From: a virus
Virus record (IMG/VR): IMGVR_UViG_3300008267_000721
Coordinates: 1 to 36,484 of that record
Direction: 5' to 3' (one strand)
DNA length: 36,484 nucleotides
A program made the position numbers and the translations under genes. This document shows, in pieces, positions 6,110 to 15,200 of the stretch. Below the pieces are notes generated by a model. It had not been told where the DNA came from. It worked only from the letters and a program-made list of their open reading frames with translations, and ran no database searches. Each line of letters starts with the position of its first letter. Position 1 is the first letter of the stretch.

Positions 6110-8045
6110 TAGTAGATTTCTCCAAGTTTTCGATTAATTGTTTAATTTCTTTGTTTGTTCTGAATAATTCTAGTTCTTCATTATCATAATTAGATTGATT
6201 AGATTCGTAAATTCCTCTGCTTAGACCAGATAATTCTTTCATGCCGGGAGTAACTGCGTTTCTACCAGCCATAGATTTAAACTTTGATTGGTAACTACGT
6301 GTTCTTGCTCCCGCTCCTCTATCATCACGTTGTTTAGGATAATAAATCTTTCCATTAGAGTTTGGAGAATAATATCCATCTTCACGACGACCGGGTGGTG
6401 CTGGTTCTGCTGCTGGGGCTTCTGCTCCACCACCACCTTCTGGTGTTGCGAGCAACATGCTTTCTGGTTCTTCGCCGCCCTCTGCTGCACCTGTTTCTGC
6501 ACCACCTTCTGGTGCTGGTGTTTCTTCTGCCCCGCCACCCAATGCACCACCAAGTCCAAGTTCTCCACCACCACCACCGCCAGCTTCTTCTGCGGGTTGT
6601 CCAATTTTTTCAAGTGATGCAGCAAATTTCTTGTCGTAGAACATTTCTCTTTGAATCTTGACAATTTGTTCATCAGACATACCAAAGATATTTTGTGCTA
6701 CCCAATGCTTGGAAAAGTATCCTTCAGTAGCAGCAGAAGCAACATCAAACTTAACTTTCCAATGTTCAAGTTCTTGAAGTGCTGCAATCTTGGATGGATT
6801 GTTAAGAGATAATTTAAATGAAATTAAATCTGTACCACGGAATCCAAGAGTATAAAGATGAATAATACCAATCTTTTCAAGTTCCGCTACAATTACTCTT
6901 TGAAGTCTTTGAATAGTTCTTGCGAAACGAATATCTTTTTGTGCAAGTGTTGTTTTATCTTCTGTTGCACCATCGCCTCTAATCAAGTAAGACATTGGTA
7001 CTTTAAGTGCAGCAAATAATTTATCTCTAAGATATTTTACATCTTCAATAGCAGAAGCAAACTGACCACCAGCTAATGCTTCAATTTTAGTATTATTTAC
7101 TCCACCACGTACAGGAATGAAGTAATCTTCATCAACTGAGGTTGGATTGTAGCGTAAATCTACACGACCTGTATTAGAATCAAGAATTTGATTTCTTTTC
7201 ATTTGGGTCATGACTTTTTGCATGTATTGCTCAATGTCTTCTGGAGGAACATTACCAACATCTACGTAGAATACTTTACGCTCTGGTGAACGTGTAATTC
7301 TATAGGCCATCATTGCATCTTCAAGAAGTGTGAGTTGTCTCCAAATTCTTCTTGCAGGGTCTAATACTGATGTACCATATGGTGAGTGTTTATCATTTCC
7401 AAGAATTCTAAAGTGTGCAATTTGCCAATTCTCAAATGTTAAACCACCAGAGTTCCATTGGAATTGTACATAATTAGAATTTGTTTTATCTTTACCTTCC
7501 ATTCTTTCAATTTGATTTGCTGGAAGTCCAATACCGCTTGTGATACCAAGTTTGTCATCGATATCAAGATATAAAAAGAAATCTCCATACTTACACATAT
7601 TTCTTGACCAACTAAACAAGTTTGATTCAAGATTTAATGTCTTAAAATATAAAGTTTCTAATATAGATTTGATTTCTTCGTTTGGACATTTAACTTTTAA
7701 CATATCTGTTAATTCGTTATTTGTCGTCATTTCGTCTGCATAAATATCGAGAGCAGATGCTATTTCTGGCATGTACTCCATTTGGTCAAAGTCAATATAT
7801 CTATCAGCACGATTTTGTGCGTGCATGGTCTTAGAAGACATATTTTCATAAGCAAGATATTCTGCTTTTTTAAATGACAAACCTTGTGCAGATTGAAATT
7901 TAAATTTATCTAATTGTGTTCTTCGATATCTACTTTGAGTTTGCTGATTATAGTTGGAGAGTGGCCCAGAAAACAATTTTGTCAATTGCTTAAATAATTG
8001 CGACTCTTCGTTTCTTGTGTTTTTGTTTCTTCTATTATCAGCCAT
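6087..8045 (-). CDS. Portal vertex protein, T4 gp20-like
   Basis: The 652 aa product sits directly after the terminase. It has the features of gp20-type portals: a conserved core with ASALDIYADEMTT (about 96-108), GDFFLYLDID (about 154-163), ERKVFYVDVGN and an MKVPMSYLI-like segment (LKVPMSYLIRGDG). The portal is the 12-mer DNA channel at one head vertex and docking site of the terminase. It is longer than T4 gp20 (524 aa) mainly through a Gly/Ala/Glu/Pro-rich low-complexity insert at about 485-560, which is strikingly GC-rich for this genome, followed by a Lys/Ser/Asn-rich tail. ATG 8045 has an AAAGGA SD overlapping the terminase end. Family call is strong from motifs and gene order. Confidence 0.9.
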   Translation of the reverse strand: MADNRRNKNTRNEESQLFKQLTKLFSGPLSNYNQQTQSRYRRTQLDKFKFQSAQGLSFKKAEYLAYENMSSKTMHAQNRADRYIDFDQMEYMPEIASALDIYADEMTTNNELTDMLKVKCPNEEIKSILETLYFKTLNLESNLFSWSRNMCKYGDFFLYLDIDDKLGITSGIGLPANQIERMEGKDKTNSNYVQFQWNSGGLTFENWQIAHFRILGNDKHSPYGTSVLDPARRIWRQLTLLEDAMMAYRITRSPERKVFYVDVGNVPPEDIEQYMQKVMTQMKRNQILDSNTGRVDLRYNPTSVDEDYFIPVRGGVNNTKIEALAGGQFASAIEDVKYLRDKLFAALKVPMSYLIRGDGATEDKTTLAQKDIRFARTIQRLQRVIVAELEKIGIIHLYTLGFRGTDLISFKLSLNNPSKIAALQELEHWKVKFDVASAATEGYFSKHWVAQNIFGMSDEQIVKIQREMFYDKKFAASLEKIGQPAEEAGGGGGGELGLGGALGGGAEETPAPEGGAETGAAEGGEEPESMLLATPEGGGGAEAPAAEPAPPGRREDGYYSPNSNGKIYYPKQRDDRGAGARTRSYQSKFKSMAGRNAVTPGMKELSGLSRGIYESNQSNYDNEELELFRTNKEIKQLIENLEKSTNARKSES

Positions 8046-8047
8046 AT

Positions 8048-9634
8048 TTATCCTTTAAATATCCAAATAAAATCTTTTTGCATTTCTCTTTGTTGCAAAA
8101 GTTTGTCTGTAAGTTTGTTTCTTTGGTCGTAACTTAACATACCATTTATACTAGTATCTAGTACCTTATTCGATTTTGTTATACCTGTCAATAATGCTTT
8201 TTGATATTCAATATCTTTTGTTGCATTTTGGAATACTGTATCTTTTACCCAACACGCAATTGATAACGACAATACTAAATCATCGTTATATCCTTGCATT
8301 GCCTGTGGTCTTCCATGATGCCAAATAAACGTTGTCAATTCATTATAAGAACGTACAGAGTTTATTCTTATCATCTTTGACCTAATAAACTCTTCCATCT
8401 TAGCAATTATCAAAGGTCTTGATTTGTGTGAGGTTGTAAAACCGGGAACAGAGTTAGACATACCTTGTGCCACGTATTGCTCAACAAATTCAGTAGAGCC
8501 TTTGGTTGAATAATAAATGTTTTTATATCCAAGTGATATAATCTTTTCTAATACTGCATACCCAAGATTGTTGTTTTCAACAACAATCATTGCATTACCA
8601 TATTGTCTTCCAGTATTCATCAATAAATTTGCAAAGTCATCTATATTTAATTTTCCTTGATATTCTGCAACTTGTTCCATTGTATCAAGATTGATTACAT
8701 GAAATACTGAAAAGTCCTTACCATCACCTCTGGCAACGTCTGCGACTAATAAGTATTTACATTTCTCATAGTAATCTTTCCAAATCCACAAGTTTCTATC
8801 AACACCAAGTCTTAATTTTGGTTCTGCAAATATTGTTGATAAGTATTCTAAATCTTCTGCTGAAAGTACAGTCTCACCAGATGCATTGAAAGAGCACTCA
8901 TATTCTTGTGCAATTTCACGTTTAGAAAGGTTTTTAGTTTCTTTCTGAAACCATTCTTCGTTTCTTTCTGGATGTACAGACCAATGAAGTTTTATTGGAT
9001 GAAATTCGTTTACAGAAGATTCAGCATCAATATAGGTTTGATGAAACCAATTACCGACACCATTAGGAGTTGAAATAGAAATACAACGACCACCAGTTGC
9101 CATTGTAGGATAAAGACCTGTCCAAAGTTCTTGCATACCCTCAATAAATGCTGCTTCGTCCAATACAAGCAAAGATAGTGCTTCAGAACGACCAGCATCG
9201 CCAGAAGTTGCAGATGATTTAATTTGTGACCCATTTGATAATTCAAATGAGTTTCTATTATCAATTGTTACTGTAGCAATCATAAGCCACGAAGGAACAG
9301 ACTTAATAATATATTTAACTTTCTTGACTAAGTTAGATGCTGAAAGAAGTTTAGTTGCTAATACCAAAACGTTCTTATCACGATGAAACAACATCAACCA
9401 AGCAATATAACCCGCAACTACAGTAGATAAACCAAGCTGACGGGCCTTCAGAATAACGCTAAATCTATGGTCTTGAAAGTCTTTGACTACATCCTCTTGA
9501 AACGGATACATTCTAAATGGAATTGGACCACGTTGAGGGTGTGAGATTTTACAATATGTATTTATGAAATATACAGGATTCTTACCACACTTTAATATTT
9601 CGTCTTGAACTTGTTGTTTGGTAAGTTTATACAT
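8048..9634 (-). CDS. Terminase large subunit, T4 gp17-like
   Basis: The 528 aa product is a two-domain packaging motor. The ATPase has a Walker A-like KARQLGLST (63-71), Walker B LLVLDE (155-160, with Asp159 and Glu160) and coupling motif ISTPNG (187-192). The RNase H-fold nuclease shows acidic residues in LVADVARGDG (Asp299), IVVENNN (Glu353) and YNDDLVLSLSIA (Asp451/Asp452), matching the Asp-Glu-Asp layout of T4 gp17. It translocates DNA into the prohead through the portal encoded next and cuts the concatemer. Slightly shorter than T4 gp17 (610 aa). The ATG at 9634 has no clear SD and lies 6 nt after the previous stop, so coupling is likely. No small terminase subunit was recognised nearby. 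Confidence 0.95.
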   Translation of the reverse strand: MYKLTKQQVQDEILKCGKNPVYFINTYCKISHPQRGPIPFRMYPFQEDVVKDFQDHRFSVILKARQLGLSTVVAGYIAWLMLFHRDKNVLVLATKLLSASNLVKKVKYIIKSVPSWLMIATVTIDNRNSFELSNGSQIKSSATSGDAGRSEALSLLVLDEAAFIEGMQELWTGLYPTMATGGRCISISTPNGVGNWFHQTYIDAESSVNEFHPIKLHWSVHPERNEEWFQKETKNLSKREIAQEYECSFNASGETVLSAEDLEYLSTIFAEPKLRLGVDRNLWIWKDYYEKCKYLLVADVARGDGKDFSVFHVINLDTMEQVAEYQGKLNIDDFANLLMNTGRQYGNAMIVVENNNLGYAVLEKIISLGYKNIYYSTKGSTEFVEQYVAQGMSNSVPGFTTSHKSRPLIIAKMEEFIRSKMIRINSVRSYNELTTFIWHHGRPQAMQGYNDDLVLSLSIACWVKDTVFQNATKDIEYQKALLTGITKSNKVLDTSINGMLSYDQRNKLTDKLLQQREMQKDFIWIFKG

Positions 9635-9640
9635 ATCATA

Positions 9641-10192
9641 TTAGTCGTTCTTGAATTTGACGTTTGATGGTTTTTTAGCTTTGTCTCTACCAAGTTCTAA
9701 GAATTTTCTTGTTATATCTCTTGTGATATCTTCTGAAGGTGGAGAAACTGGCTCTACGTCTTTCAATGATGTTATTTTATAATGTTTTTTAGCTTCTACT
9801 GAGGTTCTTTGACGAGAGATTGGTTGCACTAATACTTGTACTTCGCCAACTGCTTCCAAAGAAAGAGCAGATTTTGTTATATCTTTATATTCTTTTTTCA
9901 AAAAGGAAACAATTTTTTCAATTGTTGCTTCCATTTCTCCTTCAAAATCTTTCTTCATATATACATCTTTCAATTTGATATCGGATGTATAAACAATAGT
10001 GAGCATGTTACCGCTTGTTTTTACCTTAAATCCGTCAATTACTCTTGAATCAAGTAAAGGGTCGCCTTCTTCTCTTTTAAGACCGATAGAACGTTGTTTG
10101 CTATCAGAAGCATATTTCTCAACATGAGAACCATCGTAAGCGTTTGCTGCTGCTTGATGAATACCTTGAATTATTTCATAAGTGGTTGCCAT
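9641..10192 (-). CDS. Conserved-looking protein upstream of terminase (183 aa), unknown
   Basis: The product begins MATTYEIIQGIHQAAANAYDG and has LKREEGDPLLDSRVIDGF at about 38-55. It then has an alpha/beta region with a helix-rich VSFLKKEYKDITKSALSLEA (about 92-111) and a basic C-terminus (GRDKAKKPSNVKF). I recall proteins with this N-terminus beside terminases in marine phages, but not a demonstrated function. There is no Cys, membrane segment or nuclease motif. It starts 2 nt after the previous stop, with an AAGGA about 12 nt upstream. Neighbour genes suggest a virion, neck or packaging role; a small-terminase-like role cannot be excluded but no DNA-binding motif is evident. Confidence 0.7.
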   Translation of the reverse strand: MATTYEIIQGIHQAAANAYDGSHVEKYASDSKQRSIGLKREEGDPLLDSRVIDGFKVKTSGNMLTIVYTSDIKLKDVYMKKDFEGEMEATIEKIVSFLKKEYKDITKSALSLEAVGEVQVLVQPISRQRTSVEAKKHYKITSLKDVEPVSPPSEDITRDITRKFLELGRDKAKKPSNVKFKND

Positions 10193-10194
10193 GT

Positions 10195-10575
10195 TTATTC
10201 GTATCCTTCTTCGCCCAATGAAATGGAATCAAATGTTGTTTCTGAGTCTTCACCCATAGTTTCATCTTGTTGTTGGTCAAATTGCCCAGATTGCATATCG
10301 TAATCTAATGCATGATATACATCACCAATCATTTGTGACATAACGGCAATTTTATATTGCATCCATTCTGGGAGGTCATCGTCACCTTGAATCATATCGT
10401 GAAGTTTCATAGCATATTCACCAATTTTAAATAATTGTGATTTTGCCATATAGCCTTCTTGTTCATATTCTGGCTCGCCAGTAAGTTCTTCTGGTTGCTC
10501 AACTGGACCTTCTAATTGATACATATCCAATTCTTCTTGGATAATTTCTTTTAATCTAGACTTAGAAATTTTCAT
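10195..10575 (-). CDS. Small acidic protein with recurrent N-terminal motif
   Basis: I choose ATG 10575, because a strong GGAGG SD lies 10 nt upstream and the product then starts MKISKSRLKEIIQEEL, matching four other N-termini in the window. The longer frame from 10656 overlaps the upstream gene and adds a segment with no supporting SD. The 126 aa protein is acidic: Glu/Gln/Pro-rich linker (about 20-45), a helical part with YMAKSQLFKIGEYAMKL and DDLPEWMQYKIAVMSQ (about 45-90), and an acidic, probably disordered tail. Candidate cleavage sites IIQE and QLEG follow the motif. Function unknown; the shared leader suggests targeting to the same place as the head proteins at 1248-3716. Confidence 0.7.
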   Translation of the reverse strand: MKISKSRLKEIIQEELDMYQLEGPVEQPEELTGEPEYEQEGYMAKSQLFKIGEYAMKLHDMIQGDDDLPEWMQYKIAVMSQMIGDVYHALDYDMQSGQFDQQQDETMGEDSETTFDSISLGEEGYE

Positions 10576-10945
10576 TTTTATTTGGCCTCCAACCTGTCTT
10601 CCATCTTTCTTCTCTTCCTTCGACCCATTGAATATAACATTTATTGCAACATTCAAAACGATTCATATACAAATCGTCCTTTAAATCAAAAGAATATGTA
10701 GAACAGATTGGACAAGTCCTATTACTATCTTTATTAAGTAGTTTTTTAGAAATAAAAACACCATTTACTTCAACTTTTTGATCCTTATCATTTTTATTTT
10801 CTATTTGAGAAAGTTCTTTAAGTTGTTCAAGGTATGCTTTTTCTTTTTCTTCGTTCCAATAATGTTTTGGATTTGCAATTGTATCTTCACCATATTTTTG
10901 TGCAATTGCTTTTTCAATCTTTACAATTTCATTCAAGTCTTTCAT
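10562..10945 (-). CDS. Zinc-ribbon protein, unknown role
   Basis: I place the start at ATG 10945; an in-frame TTG at 10957 is possible but has no better SD. The 127 aa product has a helical charged N-terminal half and a C-terminal four-Cys site: CPIC (78-81) and C-N-K-C (100-103). It ends with YIQWVEGREERWKTGWRPN, whose Trp/Arg/Glu pattern looks conserved. Such treble-clef or zinc-ribbon modules in phages commonly bind DNA, RNA or proteins, or act as transcription or packaging cofactors. It overlaps its downstream neighbour by 14 nt. Zinc binding is well supported by spacing; function is not known. Confidence 0.75.
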   Translation of the reverse strand: MKDLNEIVKIEKAIAQKYGEDTIANPKHYWNEEKEKAYLEQLKELSQIENKNDKDQKVEVNGVFISKKLLNKDSNRTCPICSTYSFDLKDDLYMNRFECCNKCYIQWVEGREERWKTGWRPNKNENF

Positions 10946-11141
10946 GTTTTCTGCCAAAAGTTATGTTTTGTGTAATTTTAATATCTTTATGTGTCCATTG
11001 CCACAATTCACCATTTTCTTGAATAATTGTGTATGTTGTATCGGTTTCATGACCATATTCTGTAACAAGCCAAATAATTCCCTTTCCTTTGGGAGTTATA
11101 ACATCAATTCTATTAATTGGCTCAAATATTGTTATAGACAT
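10929..11141 (-). CDS. Small beta-rich protein, unknown (70 aa)
   Basis: ATG 11141 has a TAGGA SD 7-8 nt upstream and overlaps the previous gene by 20 nt. The product looks like a small beta-barrel: alternating hydrophobic strands (SITIFEPINRIDVITPKG, then GIIWLVTEYGHETDTTYTII, then GELWQWTHKDIKIT). It has no Cys, signal or membrane segment. The pattern is reminiscent of small cytoplasmic phage accessory proteins, but I do not recognise a family. Confidence 0.65.
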   Translation of the reverse strand: MSITIFEPINRIDVITPKGKGIIWLVTEYGHETDTTYTIIQENGELWQWTHKDIKITQNITFGRKHERLE

Positions 11142-11532
11142 ATATTGTTCCTATTGATGTAACGAATCCAGCAGCGAAACCGATTCCAATCCACATAGGC
11201 GTTTGATTTTTTGTTTGTTTCTTTAATAACTCATATGCTTTATCAAGTTCTTTATCTTTTTCAACAATTAATGCTTCTTTTGTCATTTTATAAGAATCAA
11301 AATCATATTGAATTTTTTGTATATCTAATTCACATTTAATTTCTTGTTTTTGTTTTTCATGTTCATTATCAGCTTTGCATTGAGCAATTTCTGCATCGTG
11401 AGTCGTAAAGATTGTAGCCATAGCTTCTGGTCTTAATAGAGTACCAGTAAAAGGTGCTGGCTGGCCTTGCTCAACGCTTTTGAAATCTTCTGCAACAGCT
11501 AACGACGCTATCAATAATAAACTACTTATCAC
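11122..11532 (-). CDS. Secreted/membrane protein with signal peptide and C-terminal TM; possible lysis gene
   Basis: The start is GTG at 11532, embedded in the last codons of the upstream gene (11-nt overlap). The 136 aa product has an N-terminal signal peptide (SLLLIASLAVA) with an A-x-A cleavage site before EDF. A PAPFTGTLLRPEAMA segment follows, then a long charged helical region with two cysteines, and a C-terminal hydrophobic segment (WIGIGFAAGFVTSIGTIYVY, about 114-133). Signal peptide plus periplasmic coiled coil plus membrane anchor, next to a holin-like and a TM-coiled-coil gene, suggests the envelope-disruption step of lysis (spanin-type function). No lipobox is visible, so it is not a classical o-spanin. 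Role is inferred from topology and neighbours. Confidence 0.6.
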   Translation of the reverse strand: MISSLLLIASLAVAEDFKSVEQGQPAPFTGTLLRPEAMATIFTTHDAEIAQCKADNEHEKQKQEIKCELDIQKIQYDFDSYKMTKEALIVEKDKELDKAYELLKKQTKNQTPMWIGIGFAAGFVTSIGTIYVYNNI

Positions 11533-11887
11533 TTAAATTATACCTTTTTTTTAATTCATCGCTGATTGCAGAAGGGTTTTTTTTAAATCTTTTAGATAAC
11601 TCTTTTTGTTGTTTATGTTGAACTTGTTTTATATCTTTAAGTTCTTGTTCATATCTTGCTTCTTCTGCATCCATTCTGTCTTGATATTGTTGGAACAATT
11701 GGTCATAATAAATGCTTTGTTCTTCAAGAGCACCTTCTAAAAGGTTTATTTGTTTTTGTGAAGATTCTCTTGAAGAATCAAAAGCTTTTTGTATGCCTTT
11801 TGTACTATTATAAAAATATAGTGGGATAAATATAGCATAAGCTAAAGCTAAAATAAGTTTCCAATATTGTTTTACAATATTAACCAT
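11522..11887 (-). CDS. N-terminal TM plus coiled coil, i-spanin/Rz-like topology
   Basis: The 121 aa product starts at ATG 11887 inside the 3' end of the holin-like gene (8-nt overlap), so coupling is likely. One N-terminal membrane helix (WKLILALAYAIFIPLYFY, about 9-26) is followed by a long charged coiled coil (about 30-110, Gln/Glu/Lys-rich). This is the shape of inner-membrane spanins (Rz), which span the periplasm and fuse the membranes in the last lysis step. Rz-type proteins diverge greatly, so topology and neighbours are the only evidence. An alternative is a generic membrane-tethered coiled-coil protein. Confidence 0.55.
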   Translation of the reverse strand: MVNIVKQYWKLILALAYAIFIPLYFYNSTKGIQKAFDSSRESSQKQINLLEGALEEQSIYYDQLFQQYQDRMDAEEARYEQELKDIKQVQHKQQKELSKRFKKNPSAISDELKKRYNLSDK

Positions 11888-12077
11888 TAGATTTTAATTT
11901 TGAAACAATATCTACAACACTTTGACCACCAATATAAATGGCAGAAATAAGAACCCAATCAGATGATTGTAAATCTGAAAAAGCTAAAAGTCCTGTTGCT
12001 GTAAGCCAAACAAGTAGCTTTCTTGAAATTATTTTATCAAGAAATTTATCTAATCCATGCTTAAATATTGCCATCAT
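11880..12077 (-). CDS. Holin-like small membrane protein
   Basis: The 65 aa product starts at ATG 12077 (or the adjacent ATG 12074), with a GAGGAT SD. It has a basic amphipathic N-terminus, a first hydrophobic segment (LLVWLTATGLLAF, about 21-33), a short polar turn and a second (WVLISAIYIGGQSVVDIV, about 41-58), then a Lys-containing tail. Size, two membrane segments and a charged C-terminus fit small class II/III-type holins, and it heads a three-gene membrane string. The start overlaps the upstream gene by 17 nt. Without an endolysin beside it the lysis assignment is a hypothesis. Confidence 0.5.
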   Translation of the reverse strand: MMAIFKHGLDKFLDKIISRKLLVWLTATGLLAFSDLQSSDWVLISAIYIGGQSVVDIVSKLKSNG

Positions 12078-12282
12078 TTCGATCCTCTTTATGTTTTTGC
12101 GATTCTAAATAATTGTAGATTGCATCAATAAATAGTTTCTGAAACTTTTTGTCACTCCACCTTTTCCAGCCATAAGTTTGTTTTATAGATTGTTTAGTTT
12201 CATCATCAAATTCCAAAATAACTTTGGCGGTTCCATCTGGCTGATCTATAACGTCTGCAACATGAATTTTAAACTGAGACAT
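12061..12282 (-). CDS. Small unknown protein coupled to the SbcCD gene
   Basis: I prefer ATG 12282, since an AAAGGACGG SD sits 8 nt upstream, within the final codons of the SbcCD fusion gene. ATGs at 12306 and 12288 are less well spaced. The 73 aa product has a beta-rich N-terminal half (MSQFKIHVADVIDQ, then GTAKVILEFDD), a WKRW patch (about 39-42) and a helical, charged C-terminus (AIYNYLESQKHKEDR). Overlap with the SbcCD stop by 14 nt implies translational coupling and perhaps related function, but I recognise no family. Confidence 0.65.
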   Translation of the reverse strand: MSQFKIHVADVIDQPDGTAKVILEFDDETKQSIKQTYGWKRWSDKKFQKLFIDAIYNYLESQKHKEDRNDGNI

Positions 12283-15200
12283 AAGCATATCCGTCCTTTT
12301 TATCAATTGTGATGATTGTATCAGCTACGTCTTTTAGTGCATCCATATGTGAAATAAGAAGCACTACATCATAATAGTTTTTAACCATATCTAGAATTCT
12401 AATGAATCCTTCCATGTTTTCGGAATCGAGAGCAGTACCGGGTTCGTCCATAACCATAAAGTTGCATTTAGGTAGATTGGATACTTGGAGCAAAGAAAGA
12501 CGAATTGCCATTGCAGCAATAGTTTTTTCAGCACCAGAACCCATTTCGATTGGACGAGCATCATACTTAGGATGTTTAATGAATACATTTAATCTTGCCC
12601 CATCATCTTCAAAATATACCTCAAAATCTACAATATTGGAAAGGACTTTTGAAATTTCAGCATTAATAACTGGGAGTTTCTTTTTGATGATTTCATAAGA
12701 AATTCCGTTTGGATGCATACAACGCATAAAGTAATCGTATGCAGCATATTCATTTCTGTATTGTTCAAGTTCTTTCTTTTCGTTTTCTAATGTTTGAATT
12801 TTGTTTTTTGTAGAACCAATCTTAATATAAGTTTCAATTACTTGTTCATCAAGTTTTGTGAGGCGATTATTTAGTTTATTCGCCTCATTTTTTGAGTTGA
12901 ATAGCTTGTCTTTCAATTCATTAATCTTTTGGAACAAATCATTGTTCTTTTTATATTGTTCAACCTTAGCTTCAATTTTGGAAAGTTCTGTTTCTGTGGT
13001 TGAAATATCGTTTGTTAGTTTTTGAATTTCAACTTGAAGTTTAAGAACGTCCTTTTCTGTTTGACTCTTTTTAACAACGATTTGGTCATACTTTGAAATT
13101 TGTGAATAGATGTTTTTGATATCATAATTCTCAATTTCTTTCTTTAATTGGTCATGTTCTTGTTTATCGTTGTTAATTGAATCTTCATAAAGAGGAATTT
13201 GCATTTTTGCAGAATATGCATCTTTAATAAATTTGCAACTTAAAAACTTATCACCACATGGAATATCGTTGAGAAGTTTTGTTTTCTCTTGCAAACGAGT
13301 AAGTTCTTTGTTTGATGAAGCAATTTCATCAAACATTTTCTTCAATTCTGTTTGTTTATCAACAATAAAATCTCTTTTGTTTTCAAGTTCTTTGATATCA
13401 AAAGATGCAATAAAGTTTTCAATCTTTTCGTAAAGTTCTTGCTTCTCTTTTAATTCTTTTTCTTTCGTCGTCTTTGTTTCAAAAAACTTAGAAAGTGCAT
13501 TTTGATATTTTGTTTTTTGATTCAAAACATTATCAATATCAACAGACTCTACACCACACTCTTTAATTTGTGATTCGTATAGTGCAATATCAGAGCTATT
13601 TGTAGAAATAAGCTCTTTTAGTGAAGATACTTCTTTGCTCTTTTCTTCAATAAACTTGTTGTAATCATCAAGGAGATTTTGATTAATAACAATCTCAGAG
13701 TCATATTCTTTACCTTCAAGCTTCTTCAAAAGACCTTTGAGATTTGCTGATTCTTCTTTTGCCATTTTAAATTTAGAATCAAAGATTTCCAAATCTAAAA
13801 AGCGAGCAAGAATTTCCTTTCTACGGGTTGAGCCTTCTTTAATAAATGTCATTGAATCAAGTTGAGAAGAAAAGGAAGTAAGCATGAAATCGTCAATGGT
13901 TCCAAACATCTTACGGATACGCTTATCTGTATCTGTACGAGATAATTCGTTCATTTGGTCCCATTGACAAGAGTGTGGGTCAAAACATCTAAGTGATAGT
14001 TCTGTTTTTGCTTCTTCGGTTACTTCACCTTTTAGTTTCTTTGTGTATTTCTCTGCTTTTCTATCGATGTAATACTCAAATCCATCAACTTCGATTACTG
14101 CTTTACCACGACCAAAAGGACGAGTTTGGTTAATTACGTTTGTTGTCTTACGTTCATTCTTAGAAGTTGTATTGAAGATTGAATAAAGAATAGAGTCAAT
14201 GATGCTGGATTTGCCAGAATAGTTCTTGCCAAAGATACCAACAATTCCATTTAACTTATCAAAGTCAATAGAGTTACTTTCCCCATAGTTAAAAAGATTG
14301 TCCCACTCAACACTTTTAAGTTTCCAATTTACATTTCTGCAAACTTCTTCTTGTGATTCGATTACAGAGTTATAACGTGAATTAATATCATATACTTGCT
14401 TCATAATCTCGTCTGAGACTTTGTAATCGGCAAGATATTCTGACATAAGTTTTTCTTGGACCTTTTTATTTCGCAAATCTTCTTTTGCAATAACTCTGCC
14501 ATTATTAAAGTTATCGTTTCTATTTACATTTTTTGCCAAGAAAGAAATTGATTCTGGCTTGTATTTTTCCTTTGCCACATCAGATGCTTTCTTCATAAGT
14601 TCTGGTGAAAGATTGTACTTAGAAAGCAAACGCAGACGAGCATTCTGAGGAACATGAATGTTAAATGGAATCTTTCCATCTTCTGTAAGTTCAATTGTAA
14701 AGAATGGATAAGGATTTTCTACTTGAACATGCTCAACATTAAATGTTTCTTTATCTTGGATATTCCAAAGCAAGAAACCCTTATCGTTTGTTTCGCCATG
14801 ATTCTGTTGAATAAGAGAACCGGGATAACGACAACGACCAGCAAAGTCTAATGCTTGATTGGTTTTATGGATATCTCCAAGCAAAGCATAATCAAACTTT
14901 TCAAGGACTGAAAATCCAATATCTCCGTGTGTCATGGCAAAACCAGTATCGGTTTCAGAACCTTCTACCGAACCATGAAATAGGGCAATATTCGTCTTGG
15001 TTTCATCTACATTTAAATCCCAATTCTCTTCATCAACAATTGAGAGAACATGGAAATTAAAATCACCAATACTAAACTTTTTAGAGTATTTGTGAAGATG
15101 AATGTTTGTATTTTTTAGTGCTTCAACAATTGGAGTAACAGCATCTTGTCTATCTTTGTTGGATAGATTCAAGTCGTGATTACCAAGAATAACATGAAGT

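Noticed and set aside
6239-6685. Alternative-frame and opposite-strand ORFs in the portal's Gly-rich segment
   Set aside because: They are His/Gln- or Leu/His-rich low-complexity translations of the same GC-rich repeat. The portal frame explains the region.
10576-10656. Upstream start for the 126 aa protein
   Set aside because: No SD, deep overlap with the zinc-ribbon gene; ATG 10575 has a GGAGG SD and the shared motif.
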